From positions 2,852,001 through 2,916,000 of the forward strand of contig NZ_JBBHKA010000001.1 of NCBI RefSeq assembly GCF_037572775.1: a DNA stretch of 64,000 nt, read 5' to 3'. The notes under the pieces are model-generated. The model had not been told where the DNA came from. It was given only the letters and a program-made list of their open reading frames with translations, and did no database searches. The DNA comes from Ramlibacter sp. PS4R-6. Lineage in GTDB: Bacteria > Pseudomonadota > Gammaproteobacteria > Burkholderiales > Burkholderiaceae_C. Shown here in pieces: positions 35,476-44,605 of the stretch (the first letter of the stretch is position 1; the number at the start of each line of letters is the position of its first letter). A program made the position numbers and the translations under genes.

Positions 35476-36699
35476 TCAATGCGCCGTCCACTGGATCGAC
35501 GAGATGTCCACGCCGTCCTGGTACATCTCCCACAGGGGGGAGAGTTCGCGCAGGCGGGCGACGTTCTTGCGGATCGTGTCGACGGCATAGTCGATCTCTT
35601 GCTCGGTCGTGAAACGCCCGATGGTCATGCGCAGGCTCGAGTGCGCCAGTTCGTCGCTGCGGCCGAGCGCGCGCAGCACGTAGCTCGGCTCGAGCGAAGC
35701 GGAGGTGCAGGCGGAGCCGGACGACACCGCCAGGCCCTTGATGCCCATGATCAGCGACTCGCCTTCGACGAAATTGAAGCTGATGTTCAGGTTGTGCGGC
35801 ACGCGATGCTCGAGGTGGCCGTTGATGAACACCTGCTCCACGTCCTTCAGGCCGTCCAGCAGGCGCTTTTGCAGCGCGTGCGCCTTGGCGTTGTCCTGGC
35901 CCATCTCGGCCTTGGCGATGCGGAAAGCCTCGCCCATGCCGACGATCTGGTGCGTGGGCAGCGTGCCCGAGCGCATGCCACGCTCGTGGCCGCCGCCGTG
36001 CATCTGCGGCTCGATCCGCACGCGCGGCTTGCGGCACACATACAGCGCGCCGATGCCCTTGGGGCCGTAGGTCTTGTGCGACGCCAGCGACATCAGGTCG
36101 ATGGGCGTCTTCTTGACGTCGATCTCGACCTTGCCGGTGGCCTGTGCAGCGTCGACGTGGAAGATGATCCCCTTCTCGCGGCACAGCGCGCCGATGGCGG
36201 GGATGTCCTGGATCACGCCGATCTCGTTGTTCACGTACATGACCGAGATGACCGTGGTGTCGGGGCGGATCGCGGCCTTGAGCACCTCGAAGTCGAGCAT
36301 GCCGTCTTCCTTGACGTCGAGGTAGGTCACCTCGAAGCCCTGGCGCTCGAGCTCGCGCATCGTGTCCAGCACCGCCTTGTGCTCGGTCTTCACCGTGATC
36401 AGGTGCTTGCCGCGGGTCTTGTAGAAATGCGCCGCGCCCTTGATCGCCAGGTTGTCCGACTCGGTCGCGCCCGACGTCCACACGATTTCGCGCGGGTCGG
36501 CGTTGATCAAATCGGCCACCTGCTGGCGCGCCTTCTCGACAGCCTCTTCCGCCTCCCAGCCCCACGCATGGCTGCGCGACGCCGGGTTGCCGAAATGCTC
36601 GCGCAACCACGGGATCATCGCGTCGACGACGCGCGGGTCCACCGGCGTCGTCGCGCCGTAGTCCATGTAGATCGGGAAGTGCGGGGTCGAGTCGCTCAT
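35476..36699 (-). CDS. iscS: Cysteine desulfurase IscS
   Basis: The 407-residue PLP enzyme takes sulfur from cysteine and hands it to IscU and other acceptors. The N-terminal [14 protein letters not shown], the PLP-binding Lys in [12 protein letters not shown] and the mobile catalytic Cys loop [17 protein letters not shown] are all present. The start at 36699 is preferred over ATG 36744, which lies close to the iscR stop region. It follows iscR by 13 bases. Confidence 0.97.
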   Translation of the reverse strand: MSDSTPHFPIYMDYGATTPVDPRVVDAMIPWLREHFGNPASRSHAWGWEAEEAVEKARQQVADLINADPREIVWTSGATESDNLAIKGAAHFYKTRGKHLITVKTEHKAVLDTMRELERQGFEVTYLDVKEDGMLDFEVLKAAIRPDTTVISVMYVNNEIGVIQDIPAIGALCREKGIIFHVDAAQATGKVEIDVKKTPIDLMSLASHKTYGPKGIGALYVCRKPRVRIEPQMHGGGHERGMRSGTLPTHQIVGMGEAFRIAKAEMGQDNAKAHALQKRLLDGLKDVEQVFINGHLEHRVPHNLNISFNFVEGESLIMGIKGLAVSSGSACTSASLEPSYVLRALGRSDELAHSSLRMTIGRFTTEQEIDYAVDTIRKNVARLRELSPLWEMYQDGVDISSIQWTAH

Positions 36700-36712
36700 C
36701 GTCGTGTCGGTG

Positions 36713-37246
36713 TCAGCTCTTGGCGAAGGAATTTCCGAGGGCAAAGACCGAGTTCGGCGCGTTCACGCGGATCGGCTTGACCACCGGCTGCGGCGAGATC
36801 GCGCGCTTCACGGCGGGCTTGTCCTCGATCTGGATGCCCTTGGCGAGCTGGTCGTCCACCAGCTTCTGCAGCGTGACGGAGTCCAGGAACTCGACCATCT
36901 TCTGGTTGAGCGAGGCCCACAGCTCGTGCGTCATGCAGCGGCCGCCGTCGTTGCAGTTTTCCTTGCCGCCGCATTGCGTGGCGTCGATCGGCTCGTCGAC
37001 CGAGACGATGATGTCGGCAACGGTGATCTCGGCAGCCTTGCGGCCGAGCGTGTAGCCGCCGCCGGGGCCGCGGGTGGACTCCACCAGCTCGTGCCGGCGC
37101 AACTTGCCGAAGAGCTGCTCCAGGTAGGACAGCGAAATCTGCTGCCGCTGGCTGATCGCCGCCAGCGTGACGGGACCGTTGTTCTGGCGCAGGGCCAGGT
37201 CGATCATGGCGGTGACCGCGAAGCGGCCCTTGGTGGTGAGTCTCAT
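36713..37246 (-). CDS. iscR: Fe-S responsive regulator IscR (Rrf2 family)
   Basis: The 177-residue repressor begins [19 protein letters not shown] (winged helix). Its [2Fe-2S] ligands are Cys92, Cys98, Cys104 and His107, the same positions as E. coli IscR. An in-frame ATG at 37279 adds 11 residues outside the family. In holo form it represses its own operon. A close match to the IscR type 1 box lies 62-86 bases upstream of the start (37308-37332). It is the first gene of iscR-iscS-iscU-iscA-hscB-hscA-fdx. Confidence 0.96.
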   Translation of the reverse strand: MRLTTKGRFAVTAMIDLALRQNNGPVTLAAISQRQQISLSYLEQLFGKLRRHELVESTRGPGGGYTLGRKAAEITVADIIVSVDEPIDATQCGGKENCNDGGRCMTHELWASLNQKMVEFLDSVTLQKLVDDQLAKGIQIEDKPAVKRAISPQPVVKPIRVNAPNSVFALGNSFAKS

Positions 37247-37307
37247 GCGAGCTTCTCCTTGCAGCCTGCCCCACGGCAAGCCGTTGAGTTCATTGGGTTT
37301 TTCGGCG

Positions 37308-37332
37308 TATCCTGAGTGTTCCTGTCAAGTAT
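37308..37332 (-). promoter_or_regulatory. IscR type 1 binding site upstream of iscR
   Basis: Read on the minus strand, the 25 bases ATACTTGACA...CTCAGGATA match the E. coli-type IscR box (ATASYYGACTRWWWYAGTCRRSTAT) at most defined positions, including the left half ATACTTGAC. TTGACA inside it is also a consensus -35 element, so a bound IscR would block RNA polymerase. This predicts autoregulation of the isc operon by cluster-loaded IscR. Confidence 0.7.
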
Positions 37333-37374
37333 ACCCGATTCCCCACCGGAGCGCTCGGGTACTTCAGGAATCGC

Positions 37375-37869
37375 TCAGCTTGGGGCGGTGGCGAGGCGGT
37401 TGCGGATGAAGACCAGGAGGCCCCGGCAGGCGGCCTCGACCTGGTCCAGCACGCGCTCGAACATCAGCGGCCCGCCGGTGTACGGGTCCGGCACGATATC
37501 GTTGATGCCCGGCGGCGCGAACTCCATCAGGCGCATGAGCTTGCGCCGGTGCTGCGGCGGGCACATCTCCTCCAGCTCGCCGAGGTTCTGCCAGTCCATC
37601 GCCAGGATCAGGTCGAACTCCTCGAAGTCGCTCGCTGCGACCTGGCGCGCGCGCAGCTTCGACAGGTCGTAGCCGCGCTTGGTCGCGTGTTCCTGGCTGC
37701 GCCGGTCCGGCGGCGAGCCCACGTGGTAGTCGAGCGTCCCGGCGGAGTCGATGCGCACGCGGTCGCCCAGTTCCGCCTCCTGGACCAGGTGGCGCAGCAC
37801 CGCTTCGGCCGTCGGGCTCCTGCAGATGTTGCCCATGCAGACCATGAGGATCGAATACTTCGGCGTCAT
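37375..37869 (-). CDS. Low-molecular-weight protein-tyrosine phosphatase
   Basis: The 164-residue protein has the CX5R active-site loop at the N-terminus (VCMGNICRSPTAEA, Cys11 and Arg17) and the general-acid Asp in DPYTGGP. It dephosphorylates phosphotyrosine or arginine-phosphate type substrates. The slightly basic C-terminus is unremarkable. It lies upstream of iscR on the same strand, a placement common in Burkholderiales, but the IscR box between them implies separate control. The methyltransferase gene starts 37 bases away on the other strand. Confidence 0.92.
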   Translation of the reverse strand: MTPKYSILMVCMGNICRSPTAEAVLRHLVQEAELGDRVRIDSAGTLDYHVGSPPDRRSQEHATKRGYDLSKLRARQVAASDFEEFDLILAMDWQNLGELEEMCPPQHRRKLMRLMEFAPPGINDIVPDPYTGGPLMFERVLDQVEAACRGLLVFIRNRLATAPS

Positions 37870-37906
37870 GTGCGCATTGTCTCAAGCCGGCCGGGCCGAC
37901 GTCGCT

Positions 37907-38638
37907 ATGCCATATTCCGGCATCCAGATGGCGCTCGTACCCACCGTCCTCAAGAAGCTGCTGCCCTACGGGTTCAAGCAACGCATCAAGCGCTGGGCGG
38001 GCGTTCCCTCGATGCGATCGCGCCTCGAGAACCTGCGCCGCGCGGGGTTCGAATGCAGCGGCGCGGTCGACGTGGGCGCCTTCGCGGGCGATTGGGCCCG
38101 GGAGGCGCGGGAAGTCTTCGGCTGCAAGGTCCTTCTTGCGGAACCGCTGCCGCAGATGCAGGAGGCACTCCGCGAACTGGCCCGCCAGCACCCGTTCATG
38201 GTCGAACCGCTGGCGCTGGCCGAGGCGCCTGGCATCGTCCGCTTCCGGTCGGAGGAGACGAACTCGCGGATTGCCGCCCCCGGCGAATCCGCCGCCATCG
38301 AAGTGCGGGCCGACCGCCTCGATGCCGTGCTCGCGCGGTACCCCGATTTCCGCCCCAACCTCCTCAAGGTGGACGTGCAGGGATCGGAGTTGTCCGTCCT
38401 GGAAGGTGCCGGGGACCGGCTCGCCGCCTTCGAAGTGCTCGTCCTGGAAGTCTCCCTGATCCAGATGGGCATCGCGCCGTCATTCCTGGAAGTCATGAAC
38501 TGGACCGCCGCGCGCGGCTACCGCCTCTACGACATCCTGCCCATGTACTACCGGCCCTACGACCGCGCCCTGTGGCAATGCGACGCGTTCTTCGCGAGAA
38601 ACGATTCGGCTTTGGTCAGCACGAACCGCTGGGAGTAG
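37907..38638 (+). CDS. FkbM-family methyltransferase
   Basis: The protein has about 243 residues from ATG 37907; ATG 37928 is an alternative and neither has a strong ribosome-binding site. VDVGAFAGDWAREAREVFG is the SAM-binding loop and KVDVQGSELSVLEGAG is the FkbM signature. VLVLEVSLIQMG and a Tyr-rich C-terminal part follow. FkbM-type enzymes O-methylate sugars or polyketides, often in surface glycans. No glycan locus is adjacent and the acceptor is unknown. The stop is six bases before the convergent uvrB stop. Confidence 0.8.
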   Translation: MPYSGIQMALVPTVLKKLLPYGFKQRIKRWAGVPSMRSRLENLRRAGFECSGAVDVGAFAGDWAREAREVFGCKVLLAEPLPQMQEALRELARQHPFMVEPLALAEAPGIVRFRSEETNSRIAAPGESAAIEVRADRLDAVLARYPDFRPNLLKVDVQGSELSVLEGAGDRLAAFEVLVLEVSLIQMGIAPSFLEVMNWTAARGYRLYDILPMYYRPYDRALWQCDAFFARNDSALVSTNRWE

Positions 38639-38644
38639 CCGCTT

Positions 38645-40747
38645 TCACTTCTTCGCGGCCTGGATGGGCACGACGTTGTCGTGCACCGACGCCCCGAAGG
38701 CCTGCTCCTTGAGCAGCGCCAGCTGGTCGCGCACGCGGGCGGCCTTCTCGAACTCCAGGTTGCGCGCGTGCTCGAGCATCTGCTTCTCGAGCCGCTTGAT
38801 CTCCTTGGCGATGTCCTTCTCGGACATGTCCTCGACCATGGCGCGCTGCAGTTCCTGCTTTTCCATCTCCTTCGAAGCCGCGGCGCTGTAGACGCCGTCG
38901 ATCATGTCCTTGATCTGCTTCTGGATGCCGCGCGGCGTGATGCCGTGCTCCAGGTTGTAGGCCACCTGCTTGGCGCGGCGGCGCTCCGTCTCGCCGATGG
39001 CCTTCTTCATCGACTCGGTCATGTTGTCGGCGTACAGGATCGCCTTGCCGTTCACGTGGCGCGCGGCGCGGCCGATGGTCTGGATCAGCGAACGCTCGGC
39101 GCGCAGGAAGCCTTCCTTGTCCGCATCGAGGATGGCCACCAGCGACACCTCGGGGATGTCCAGGCCCTCGCGCAGCAGGTTGATGCCCACCAGCACGTCG
39201 AACTGGCCCAGGCGCAGGTCGCGGATGATCTCCACGCGCTCCACCGTGTCGATGTCGCTGTGCAGGTAGCGCACCTTCACGCCGTTGTCGGCCAGGTAGT
39301 CGGTGAGCTGTTCGGCCATGCGCTTGGTCAGCGTGGTGATCAGCACGCGCTCGCCCTTCTCCTCGCGGATGCGGATCTCCTGCAGCACGTCGTCGACCTG
39401 GTGCGTGGCCTTGCGCACCTCCACTTCGGGATCGATCAGGCCCGTGGGCCGCACCACCTGCTCCACCACCTGCCCGGCATGCGTGCGCTCGTACTCGGCC
39501 GGGGTGGCCGAGACGAACACCACCTGCCGCATGCGCGTCTCGAATTCCTCGAACTTCAGCGGCCGGTTGTCCAGCGCGGACGGCAGCCGGAAGCCGTACT
39601 CGACCAGCGTGAGCTTGCGCGCACGGTCGCCGTTGTACATGGCCGCGAGCTGACCCATCATCTGGTGGCTCTCGTCCAGGAACATCAGCGAGTCCTTGGG
39701 CAGGTAGTCGGTGAGCGTCGAGGGCGGCGATCCCGGCGGCGAGCCCGAGAGGTGCCGGGTGTAGTTCTCGATCCCCTTGCAGTGGCCCACCTCGCTGAGC
39801 ATCTCCAGGTCGAAGCGCGTGCGCTGCTCCAGCCGCTGCGCCTCGACGAGCTTGCCCATGCCGACGAGTTCCTTCAGGCGCTCGTCCAGCTCGATCTTGA
39901 TGGTCTCCACGGCCGACAGCGTTTTCTCGCGCGGCGTGACGTAGTGGCTCGACGGGTAGATGGTGAAGCGCGGCACTTTCTGGCGGATGCGGCCGGTGAG
40001 CGGGTCGAAAAGCTGCAGCGACTCGATCTCGTCGTCGAACAGCTCCAGGCGCACGGCGAGCTCGCTGTGTTCCGCGGGGAACACGTCGATGGTGTCGCCG
40101 CGCACGCGGAACGTCCCGCGCGAAAAGTCCTGCTCGTTGCGCTGGTACTGCATGCGAATGAGCTGGCCGATCACGTCGCGCTGGCCGATCTTGTCGCCCA
40201 CCCGGCAGATGAAGCGCATCTGCGTGTAGTCCTCGGGGGCGCCGATGCCGTAGATCGCCGACACCGTCGCGACGATCACCGTGTCGCGCCGCTCCAGCAC
40301 GCTCTTGGTGGCCGACAGGCGCATCTGCTCGATGTGCTCGTTGATGGAGCTGTCCTTCTCGATGAACAGATCCCGTTGCGGGACGTAGGCCTCGGGCTGG
40401 TAGTAGTCGTAGTAGCTGACGAAGTACTCGATGGCGTTGTGCGGGAAGAATTCGCGGAACTCCGAATACAGCTGCGCCGCCAGCGTCTTGTTCGGGGCGA
40501 ACACGATCGCAGGGCGCCCCAGGCGCGCGATCACGTTGGCCATCGTGAAGGTCTTGCCCGAGCCCGTCACGCCCAGCAGCGTCTGGAACACCTCGCCGTC
40601 CTGCACGCCTTCGACGAGCTTCTGGATCGCCTGCGGCTGGTCGCCGGCGGGCGGGTACGGCAGGTACAACTCGAACGGGGAGCCGGGGAAGGTGAGGAAC
40701 TCGCCCTTCTTCTGGGATTCAACGGTGACTTCGGAAAGCTCTGGCAT
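38645..40747 (-). CDS. uvrB: Excinuclease ABC subunit UvrB
   Basis: The 700-residue DNA-damage verification helicase of nucleotide excision repair has Walker [14 protein letters not shown], the beta-hairpin region [13 protein letters not shown] that clamps [16 protein letters not shown] (motif II), and motifs V/VI near [22 protein letters not shown] and QTIGRAARH. The C-terminal UVR motif ([24 protein letters not shown]) binds UvrC. The start at 40747 gives [17 protein letters not shown]; an upstream ATG at 40822 would extend into the intergenic region. It is divergent from the aminotransferase gene. Confidence 0.97.
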   Translation of the reverse strand: MPELSEVTVESQKKGEFLTFPGSPFELYLPYPPAGDQPQAIQKLVEGVQDGEVFQTLLGVTGSGKTFTMANVIARLGRPAIVFAPNKTLAAQLYSEFREFFPHNAIEYFVSYYDYYQPEAYVPQRDLFIEKDSSINEHIEQMRLSATKSVLERRDTVIVATVSAIYGIGAPEDYTQMRFICRVGDKIGQRDVIGQLIRMQYQRNEQDFSRGTFRVRGDTIDVFPAEHSELAVRLELFDDEIESLQLFDPLTGRIRQKVPRFTIYPSSHYVTPREKTLSAVETIKIELDERLKELVGMGKLVEAQRLEQRTRFDLEMLSEVGHCKGIENYTRHLSGSPPGSPPSTLTDYLPKDSLMFLDESHQMMGQLAAMYNGDRARKLTLVEYGFRLPSALDNRPLKFEEFETRMRQVVFVSATPAEYERTHAGQVVEQVVRPTGLIDPEVEVRKATHQVDDVLQEIRIREEKGERVLITTLTKRMAEQLTDYLADNGVKVRYLHSDIDTVERVEIIRDLRLGQFDVLVGINLLREGLDIPEVSLVAILDADKEGFLRAERSLIQTIGRAARHVNGKAILYADNMTESMKKAIGETERRRAKQVAYNLEHGITPRGIQKQIKDMIDGVYSAAASKEMEKQELQRAMVEDMSEKDIAKEIKRLEKQMLEHARNLEFEKAARVRDQLALLKEQAFGASVHDNVVPIQAAKK

Positions 40748-40866
40748 GGGTGAGGTTCTACGGGTTACCCCTAAAATCGAGGTCAGCCGGACAGCGTACC
40801 GCAAGGCATGCCATCCGTGCACGCTCCGCCCGCCCAGCCAACGCCGCTACTGACACAAGGAAACCA

Positions 40867-42066
40867 ATGTCCCTCTTTGCCGCCGTCGAAATGGCCCCGC
40901 GCGACCCGATCCTGGGTCTCAACGAGCAGTTCAACGCCGATCCCAACCCGAACAAGGTCAACCTGGGTGTCGGCGTGTACTACGACGAGAACGGCAAGTT
41001 GCCGCTGCTGGGCTGCGTGCTGGCGGCCGAGAAGCAGATGATGGAAGCGCCCAAGGCGCGCGGCTACCTGCCCATCGACGGCATCGCGGCGTACGACGCG
41101 GCGGTGCAAGGCCTCGTATTTGGGGCCGACAGCGAGCCCGTCAAGGGCAAGCGCGTCGCCACCGTGCAGGCCCTGGGCGGCACCGGCGGCCTGAAGATCG
41201 GCGCCGACTTCCTGAAGAAGGTGCGCCCCAGCGCCAAGGTCCTGATCAGCGACCCGAGCTGGGAAAACCACCGCGCGCTCTTCTTGCAGGCGGGCTTCGA
41301 GGTGGAGGCCTACCCGTACTACAACGCCGCCAAGCGCGGCATCGACTTCGACGGCATGCTCACCGCGCTGGGCACGGCGCCGGAAGGCACGATCGTCGTC
41401 CTGCACGCCTGCTGCCACAACCCCACTGGCTACGACATCACGCCGGCGCAGTGGGACCAGGTGATCGCGGCCGTGAAGCAGCGCAAGCTGGTGCCCTTCC
41501 TGGACATGGCCTACCAGGGCTTCGGCCAGGGCATCGCGGAAGACGGCGCCGTGATCGCGAAGTGGGTCGCGGCGGGCCTGGACTTCTTCGTCTCGACCTC
41601 GTTCTCCAAGAGCTTCAGCCTGTACGGCGAACGCGTCGGCGCCCTGTCCGTGTGCTGCACGAACGCCGAAGACGCATCGCGCGTGCTGTCGCAGCTGAAG
41701 ATCATGATCCGCACCAATTACAGCAACCCGCCGACGCACGGCGCGCAGGTGGTGGCGACGGTGCTCAACACGCCGGCCCTGCGCACGCAATGGGAGCAGG
41801 AGCTGGCCGGCATGCGCACGCGCATCAAGAAGATGCGCCACGCGCTGGTCGACAAGCTCAAGGCCGCGGGCGTCCAGCAGGACTTCGGCTTCATCGTCGA
41901 CCAGGTCGGCATGTTCAGCTACTCGGGCCTGTCCAAGGACCAGATGCAGCGCCTGCGCGGCGAGTTCGGCGTTTACGGCGTGGACAGCGGCCGCATCTGC
42001 GTGGCGGCCCTGAACGACAAGAACATCGACCACGTGGCGCGGTCGATCGCCGCCGTCCTCCAGTAA
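40867..42066 (+). CDS. tyrB: Aromatic amino acid/aspartate aminotransferase
   Basis: The 399-residue PLP enzyme of the class I alpha family begins MSLFAAVEMAPRDPILGLNEQF, as E. coli AspC/TyrB do. HACCHNPTGYD, the PLP-Lys in STSFSKSFSLYGERVG and the substrate-carboxylate Arg region near the C-terminus (VDSGRICVAAL) are present. It transfers amino groups between aspartate, phenylalanine or tyrosine and 2-oxoglutarate. AspC versus TyrB specificity is not decided by these motifs. The uvrB-tyrB divergent arrangement is common in betaproteobacteria. Confidence 0.9.
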   Translation: MSLFAAVEMAPRDPILGLNEQFNADPNPNKVNLGVGVYYDENGKLPLLGCVLAAEKQMMEAPKARGYLPIDGIAAYDAAVQGLVFGADSEPVKGKRVATVQALGGTGGLKIGADFLKKVRPSAKVLISDPSWENHRALFLQAGFEVEAYPYYNAAKRGIDFDGMLTALGTAPEGTIVVLHACCHNPTGYDITPAQWDQVIAAVKQRKLVPFLDMAYQGFGQGIAEDGAVIAKWVAAGLDFFVSTSFSKSFSLYGERVGALSVCCTNAEDASRVLSQLKIMIRTNYSNPPTHGAQVVATVLNTPALRTQWEQELAGMRTRIKKMRHALVDKLKAAGVQQDFGFIVDQVGMFSYSGLSKDQMQRLRGEFGVYGVDSGRICVAALNDKNIDHVARSIAAVLQ

Positions 42067-42159
42067 GTTTGGCGTAAGCCACCGGGCCGGGCCGGCCGCC
42101 CGTGTCCTACTTCCGGACTAGTGGATTCACCCCAGTTGAGGCGCTCATCCGGGTGTATA

Positions 42160-42172
42160 TTGCACTGCACAA
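42160..42172. promoter_or_regulatory. TTGCACTGCACAA element upstream of phaZ
   Basis: A direct TGCAC repeat flanked by TTG and CAA lies 18-30 bases before the phaZ start, directly after TATATT, which could be its -10 box. TGC-rich sites are recognised by the PHA regulator PhaR in other bacteria, so autoregulated PHA control is possible. The assignment is inference. Confidence 0.35.
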
Positions 42173-42189
42173 AGTACCCGGGCGAAAGC

Positions 42190-43512
42190 ATGCTTTACCA
42201 GATCTACGAAGCGCAGCGGAACATCATGGAGCCCTTCGCGGAGTTCGCGCAGGCCGCCTCCAAGCTCTACAGCAACCCGCTGACGCCTTTCGGGCAGGCT
42301 CCCTTCTCCCAGCGCCTCTCGGCCAGCTACGACCTGATGTACCGGTTGTGGAAGGACTACGGCAAGCCGGACTGGGGCATCACCACGGTGGAGATCGACG
42401 GCACCGAGATCGCCGTGCACGACCGCGTCGAGATCGACAAGCCCTTCTGCGAGCTGCGCCGCTTCAAGCGCTTCTCGGATGACCCCGCGACGCTCGAGAA
42501 GATGAAGGGCGAGCCGGCGGTGCTGATCGTGGCGCCCCTTTCAGGCCACTACGCCACGCTGTTGCGCGACACCGTGCGCACCATGCTCAAGGACCACAAG
42601 GTCTACATCACCGACTGGAAGAACGCCCGCGGCGTGCCGCTGGAAGCCGGTGAGTTCCACCTCGACGACTACGTGCACTACGTCGAGGAGTTCATCCGCC
42701 ACCTGCAGAAGGTCTACGGCAACTGCCACGTCATCAGCGTGTGCCAGCCCACCGTGCCGGTGCTGGCGGCGGTTTCGCTGATGGCCTCGCGCGGCGAGGT
42801 CACGCCGCTGACGATGACCATGATGGGCGGTCCCATCGACGCGCGCAGGTCGCCCACCGCGGTGAACAACCTCGCGATGAACAAGAGCTACGAGTGGTTC
42901 GAGAACAACGTGATCTACCGGGTGCCGACGAATTTCGCCGGCTCCGGCCGCCGCGTGTACCCGGGCTTCCTGCAATACACCGGCTTCGTGGCGATGAACC
43001 CCGACCGCCACCTCAGTTCGCACTACGACTACTTCAAGAACCTGATCCGCGGTGACGACGCCAGCACCGAGGCGCACCGCCAGTTCTACGACGAGTACAA
43101 CGCCGTCCTCGACATGGACGCGGACTACTACCTCGAGACCGTGCGCGTCGTGTTCCAGGAGTTCGCCCTGGTGAACGGCACCTGGGACGTGATCGCCGAC
43201 AACGGCGACCTCGAGCGCGTGCGCCCTCAGGACATCAAGACCACCGCGCACTTCACGATCGAGGGCGAGCTGGACGACATCTCCGGTGCCGGCCAGACCG
43301 AAGCGGCGCACGACCTGTGCACCGGCATCCCGAAGGCGCGCCAGAAGCACCTCGAGGTCAAGGGCGCGGGCCACTACGGCATCTTCAGCGGCCGCCGCTG
43401 GCGCGAGATCGTCTACCCGCAGATCCGCGACTTCATCCTGAAGAACAACCAGGGCCCGCAGGTCGGCGCGCCCGCGAAGAAGAAGTCGCGCCGCACTGCC
43501 GTGGAGGCGTGA
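42190..43512 (+). CDS. phaZ: Intracellular polyhydroxyalkanoate depolymerase
   Basis: The 440-residue protein begins MLYQIYEAQRNIMEPFAEFA, like PhaZ1 of Cupriavidus. It hydrolyses native PHB granules in the cytoplasm. The nucleophile region VISVCQPTVPVLA has Cys185 where lipases have Ser, the known Cys nucleophile of this family; catalytic Asp and His are expected in the C-terminal GELDDISG and GAGHYGIFSG. No phasin or synthase genes are adjacent. Its stop codon overlaps a GTG start of the next gene (GTGA), so a ferredoxin-like gene is translationally coupled. Confidence 0.92.
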   Translation: MLYQIYEAQRNIMEPFAEFAQAASKLYSNPLTPFGQAPFSQRLSASYDLMYRLWKDYGKPDWGITTVEIDGTEIAVHDRVEIDKPFCELRRFKRFSDDPATLEKMKGEPAVLIVAPLSGHYATLLRDTVRTMLKDHKVYITDWKNARGVPLEAGEFHLDDYVHYVEEFIRHLQKVYGNCHVISVCQPTVPVLAAVSLMASRGEVTPLTMTMMGGPIDARRSPTAVNNLAMNKSYEWFENNVIYRVPTNFAGSGRRVYPGFLQYTGFVAMNPDRHLSSHYDYFKNLIRGDDASTEAHRQFYDEYNAVLDMDADYYLETVRVVFQEFALVNGTWDVIADNGDLERVRPQDIKTTAHFTIEGELDDISGAGQTEAAHDLCTGIPKARQKHLEVKGAGHYGIFSGRRWREIVYPQIRDFILKNNQGPQVGAPAKKKSRRTAVEA

Positions 43513-44156
43513 GCCCCCAGGCCCGGCGCATCCACGCGGCGCTGCCGCAGACGCAGTGCACGCGCTGCGGCTACCCGGACTGCGCGGGCTACGCCGAGGC
43601 GATCGCCGCCGGCGAAGCCGGCATCAACCAGTGCCCGCCCGGCGGCGCGGAAGGCGTCGCCCGCCTGGCGCAGCTGACGCAGCGCGCACCGCTTCCCCTC
43701 AACCCCGCGAACGGCCTCGAAGGCCCGCGCACCCTCGCCGTCATCGACGAGAACTGGTGCATCGGCTGCACGCTGTGCATCGAGGTCTGCCCGACCGACG
43801 CGATCCTCGGCACCAACAAGCGCATGCACACGGTGATCGACCCGTATTGCACCGGCTGCGAGCTGTGCGTGCCTGTGTGCCCGGTGGATTGCATCTCGCT
43901 CGAGAACGTCACCGGCGGCGCGACCGGCTGGGATGCCTGGTCGCCGGCGCTCGCCGAGGAAGCGCTGGAGCGCTACGAATGGCGCAAGGCGCGCCTGGCG
44001 CGCAATGCGAAGGAGCATGAAGAGCGGCTGGAAGCGAAGGCGCGCGAGAAGCTCGCGAACCTGCCGCAGCTCACGAAGGGCGGTGACGTGGACCGCAAGC
44101 GCGCGACGATCGAGGCGGCCCTGGCCCGCGCCCGCGCGCAACGCCCGAAGGCCTAG
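43509..44156 (+). CDS. RnfB/RsxB-like iron-sulfur protein (three Fe-S motifs)
   Basis: No ATG is available; the GTG at 43509 overlaps the phaZ stop (GTGA) and gives 215 residues. An N-terminal 4Fe-4S motif of the RnfB type, Cys17-x2-Cys20-x4-Cys25-x16-Cys42 (TRCGYPDCAGYAEA...QCPPGG), is followed by two ferredoxin motifs: CIGCTLCIEVCPTD and CTGCELCVPVCPVD. The C-terminal 60 residues are charged and helical. There is no membrane anchor and no other rnf genes are present, so this is a stand-alone soluble electron carrier. Stand-alone RnfB-like ferredoxins of this kind are common in Comamonadaceae. It may serve the 2-oxoacid oxidoreductase encoded convergently. Confidence 0.85.
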   Translation: MSPQARRIHAALPQTQCTRCGYPDCAGYAEAIAAGEAGINQCPPGGAEGVARLAQLTQRAPLPLNPANGLEGPRTLAVIDENWCIGCTLCIEVCPTDAILGTNKRMHTVIDPYCTGCELCVPVCPVDCISLENVTGGATGWDAWSPALAEEALERYEWRKARLARNAKEHEERLEAKAREKLANLPQLTKGGDVDRKRATIEAALARARAQRPKA

Positions 44157-44590
44157 CCCAGCGCGTCGTTGATCTGCTCGTTGAACTCGGACACCGCGAA
44201 AGCGTTGCCCAGCTCCCGCGGCAGCGCATCGCGGATCGAGAACACGCCCAGGATGCGCGAGCCCTGCACGATCGGCAGGTGGCGGAAACCGCGCTCCAGC
44301 ATGATCACCAGCGCGTCCGACACCGTCATCTCCGGCGGCACGACGATCGGCTTGGGTGTCATCACCTCCTTGACCGTCGTCTTCTCCGGGTCCACGCCCC
44401 GGGCCAGCACGCGCGTCATCAGGTCGCGCTCGGTCAGGATGCCCAGCAGCACGTCCGGCGGCTCGATCACGAGCACGCTGCCGCAGTTGACGCGCGTCAT
44501 GGCCCCTGCAGCGTCCCGCACCGTCGCGTGGGGCGGCACCGAGAGGGCATGCTTCTGCGAGATGGACTGGAAGACGGTGCGCTCGGCCAT
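44153..44590 (-). CDS. Tandem CBS-domain protein
   Basis: The 145-residue protein consists of two CBS domains: HALSVPPHATVRDAAGAM...GILTERDLMTRVLARG (about 12-75) and KPIVVPPEMTVSDALVIML...GVFSIRDAL (about 80-130). Paired CBS domains bind adenine nucleotides or SAM and report energy status. It follows the oxidoreductase beta-subunit gene by 15 bases on the same strand, so it is probably the last gene of that operon and may tune it. The gene is convergent with the RnfB-like gene, overlapping by four bases. Confidence 0.88.
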   Translation of the reverse strand: MAERTVFQSISQKHALSVPPHATVRDAAGAMTRVNCGSVLVIEPPDVLLGILTERDLMTRVLARGVDPEKTTVKEVMTPKPIVVPPEMTVSDALVIMLERGFRHLPIVQGSRILGVFSIRDALPRELGNAFAVSEFNEQINDALG

Positions 44591-44605
44591 GGCGGTCTCC
44601 TTCGT

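Noticed and set aside
42083..42102. GC-rich inverted repeat after the tyrB stop as a terminator
   Set aside because: CGGGC and GCCCG can pair, but the loop is itself GC-rich and no T-run follows; such pairings are frequent by chance at this GC content.
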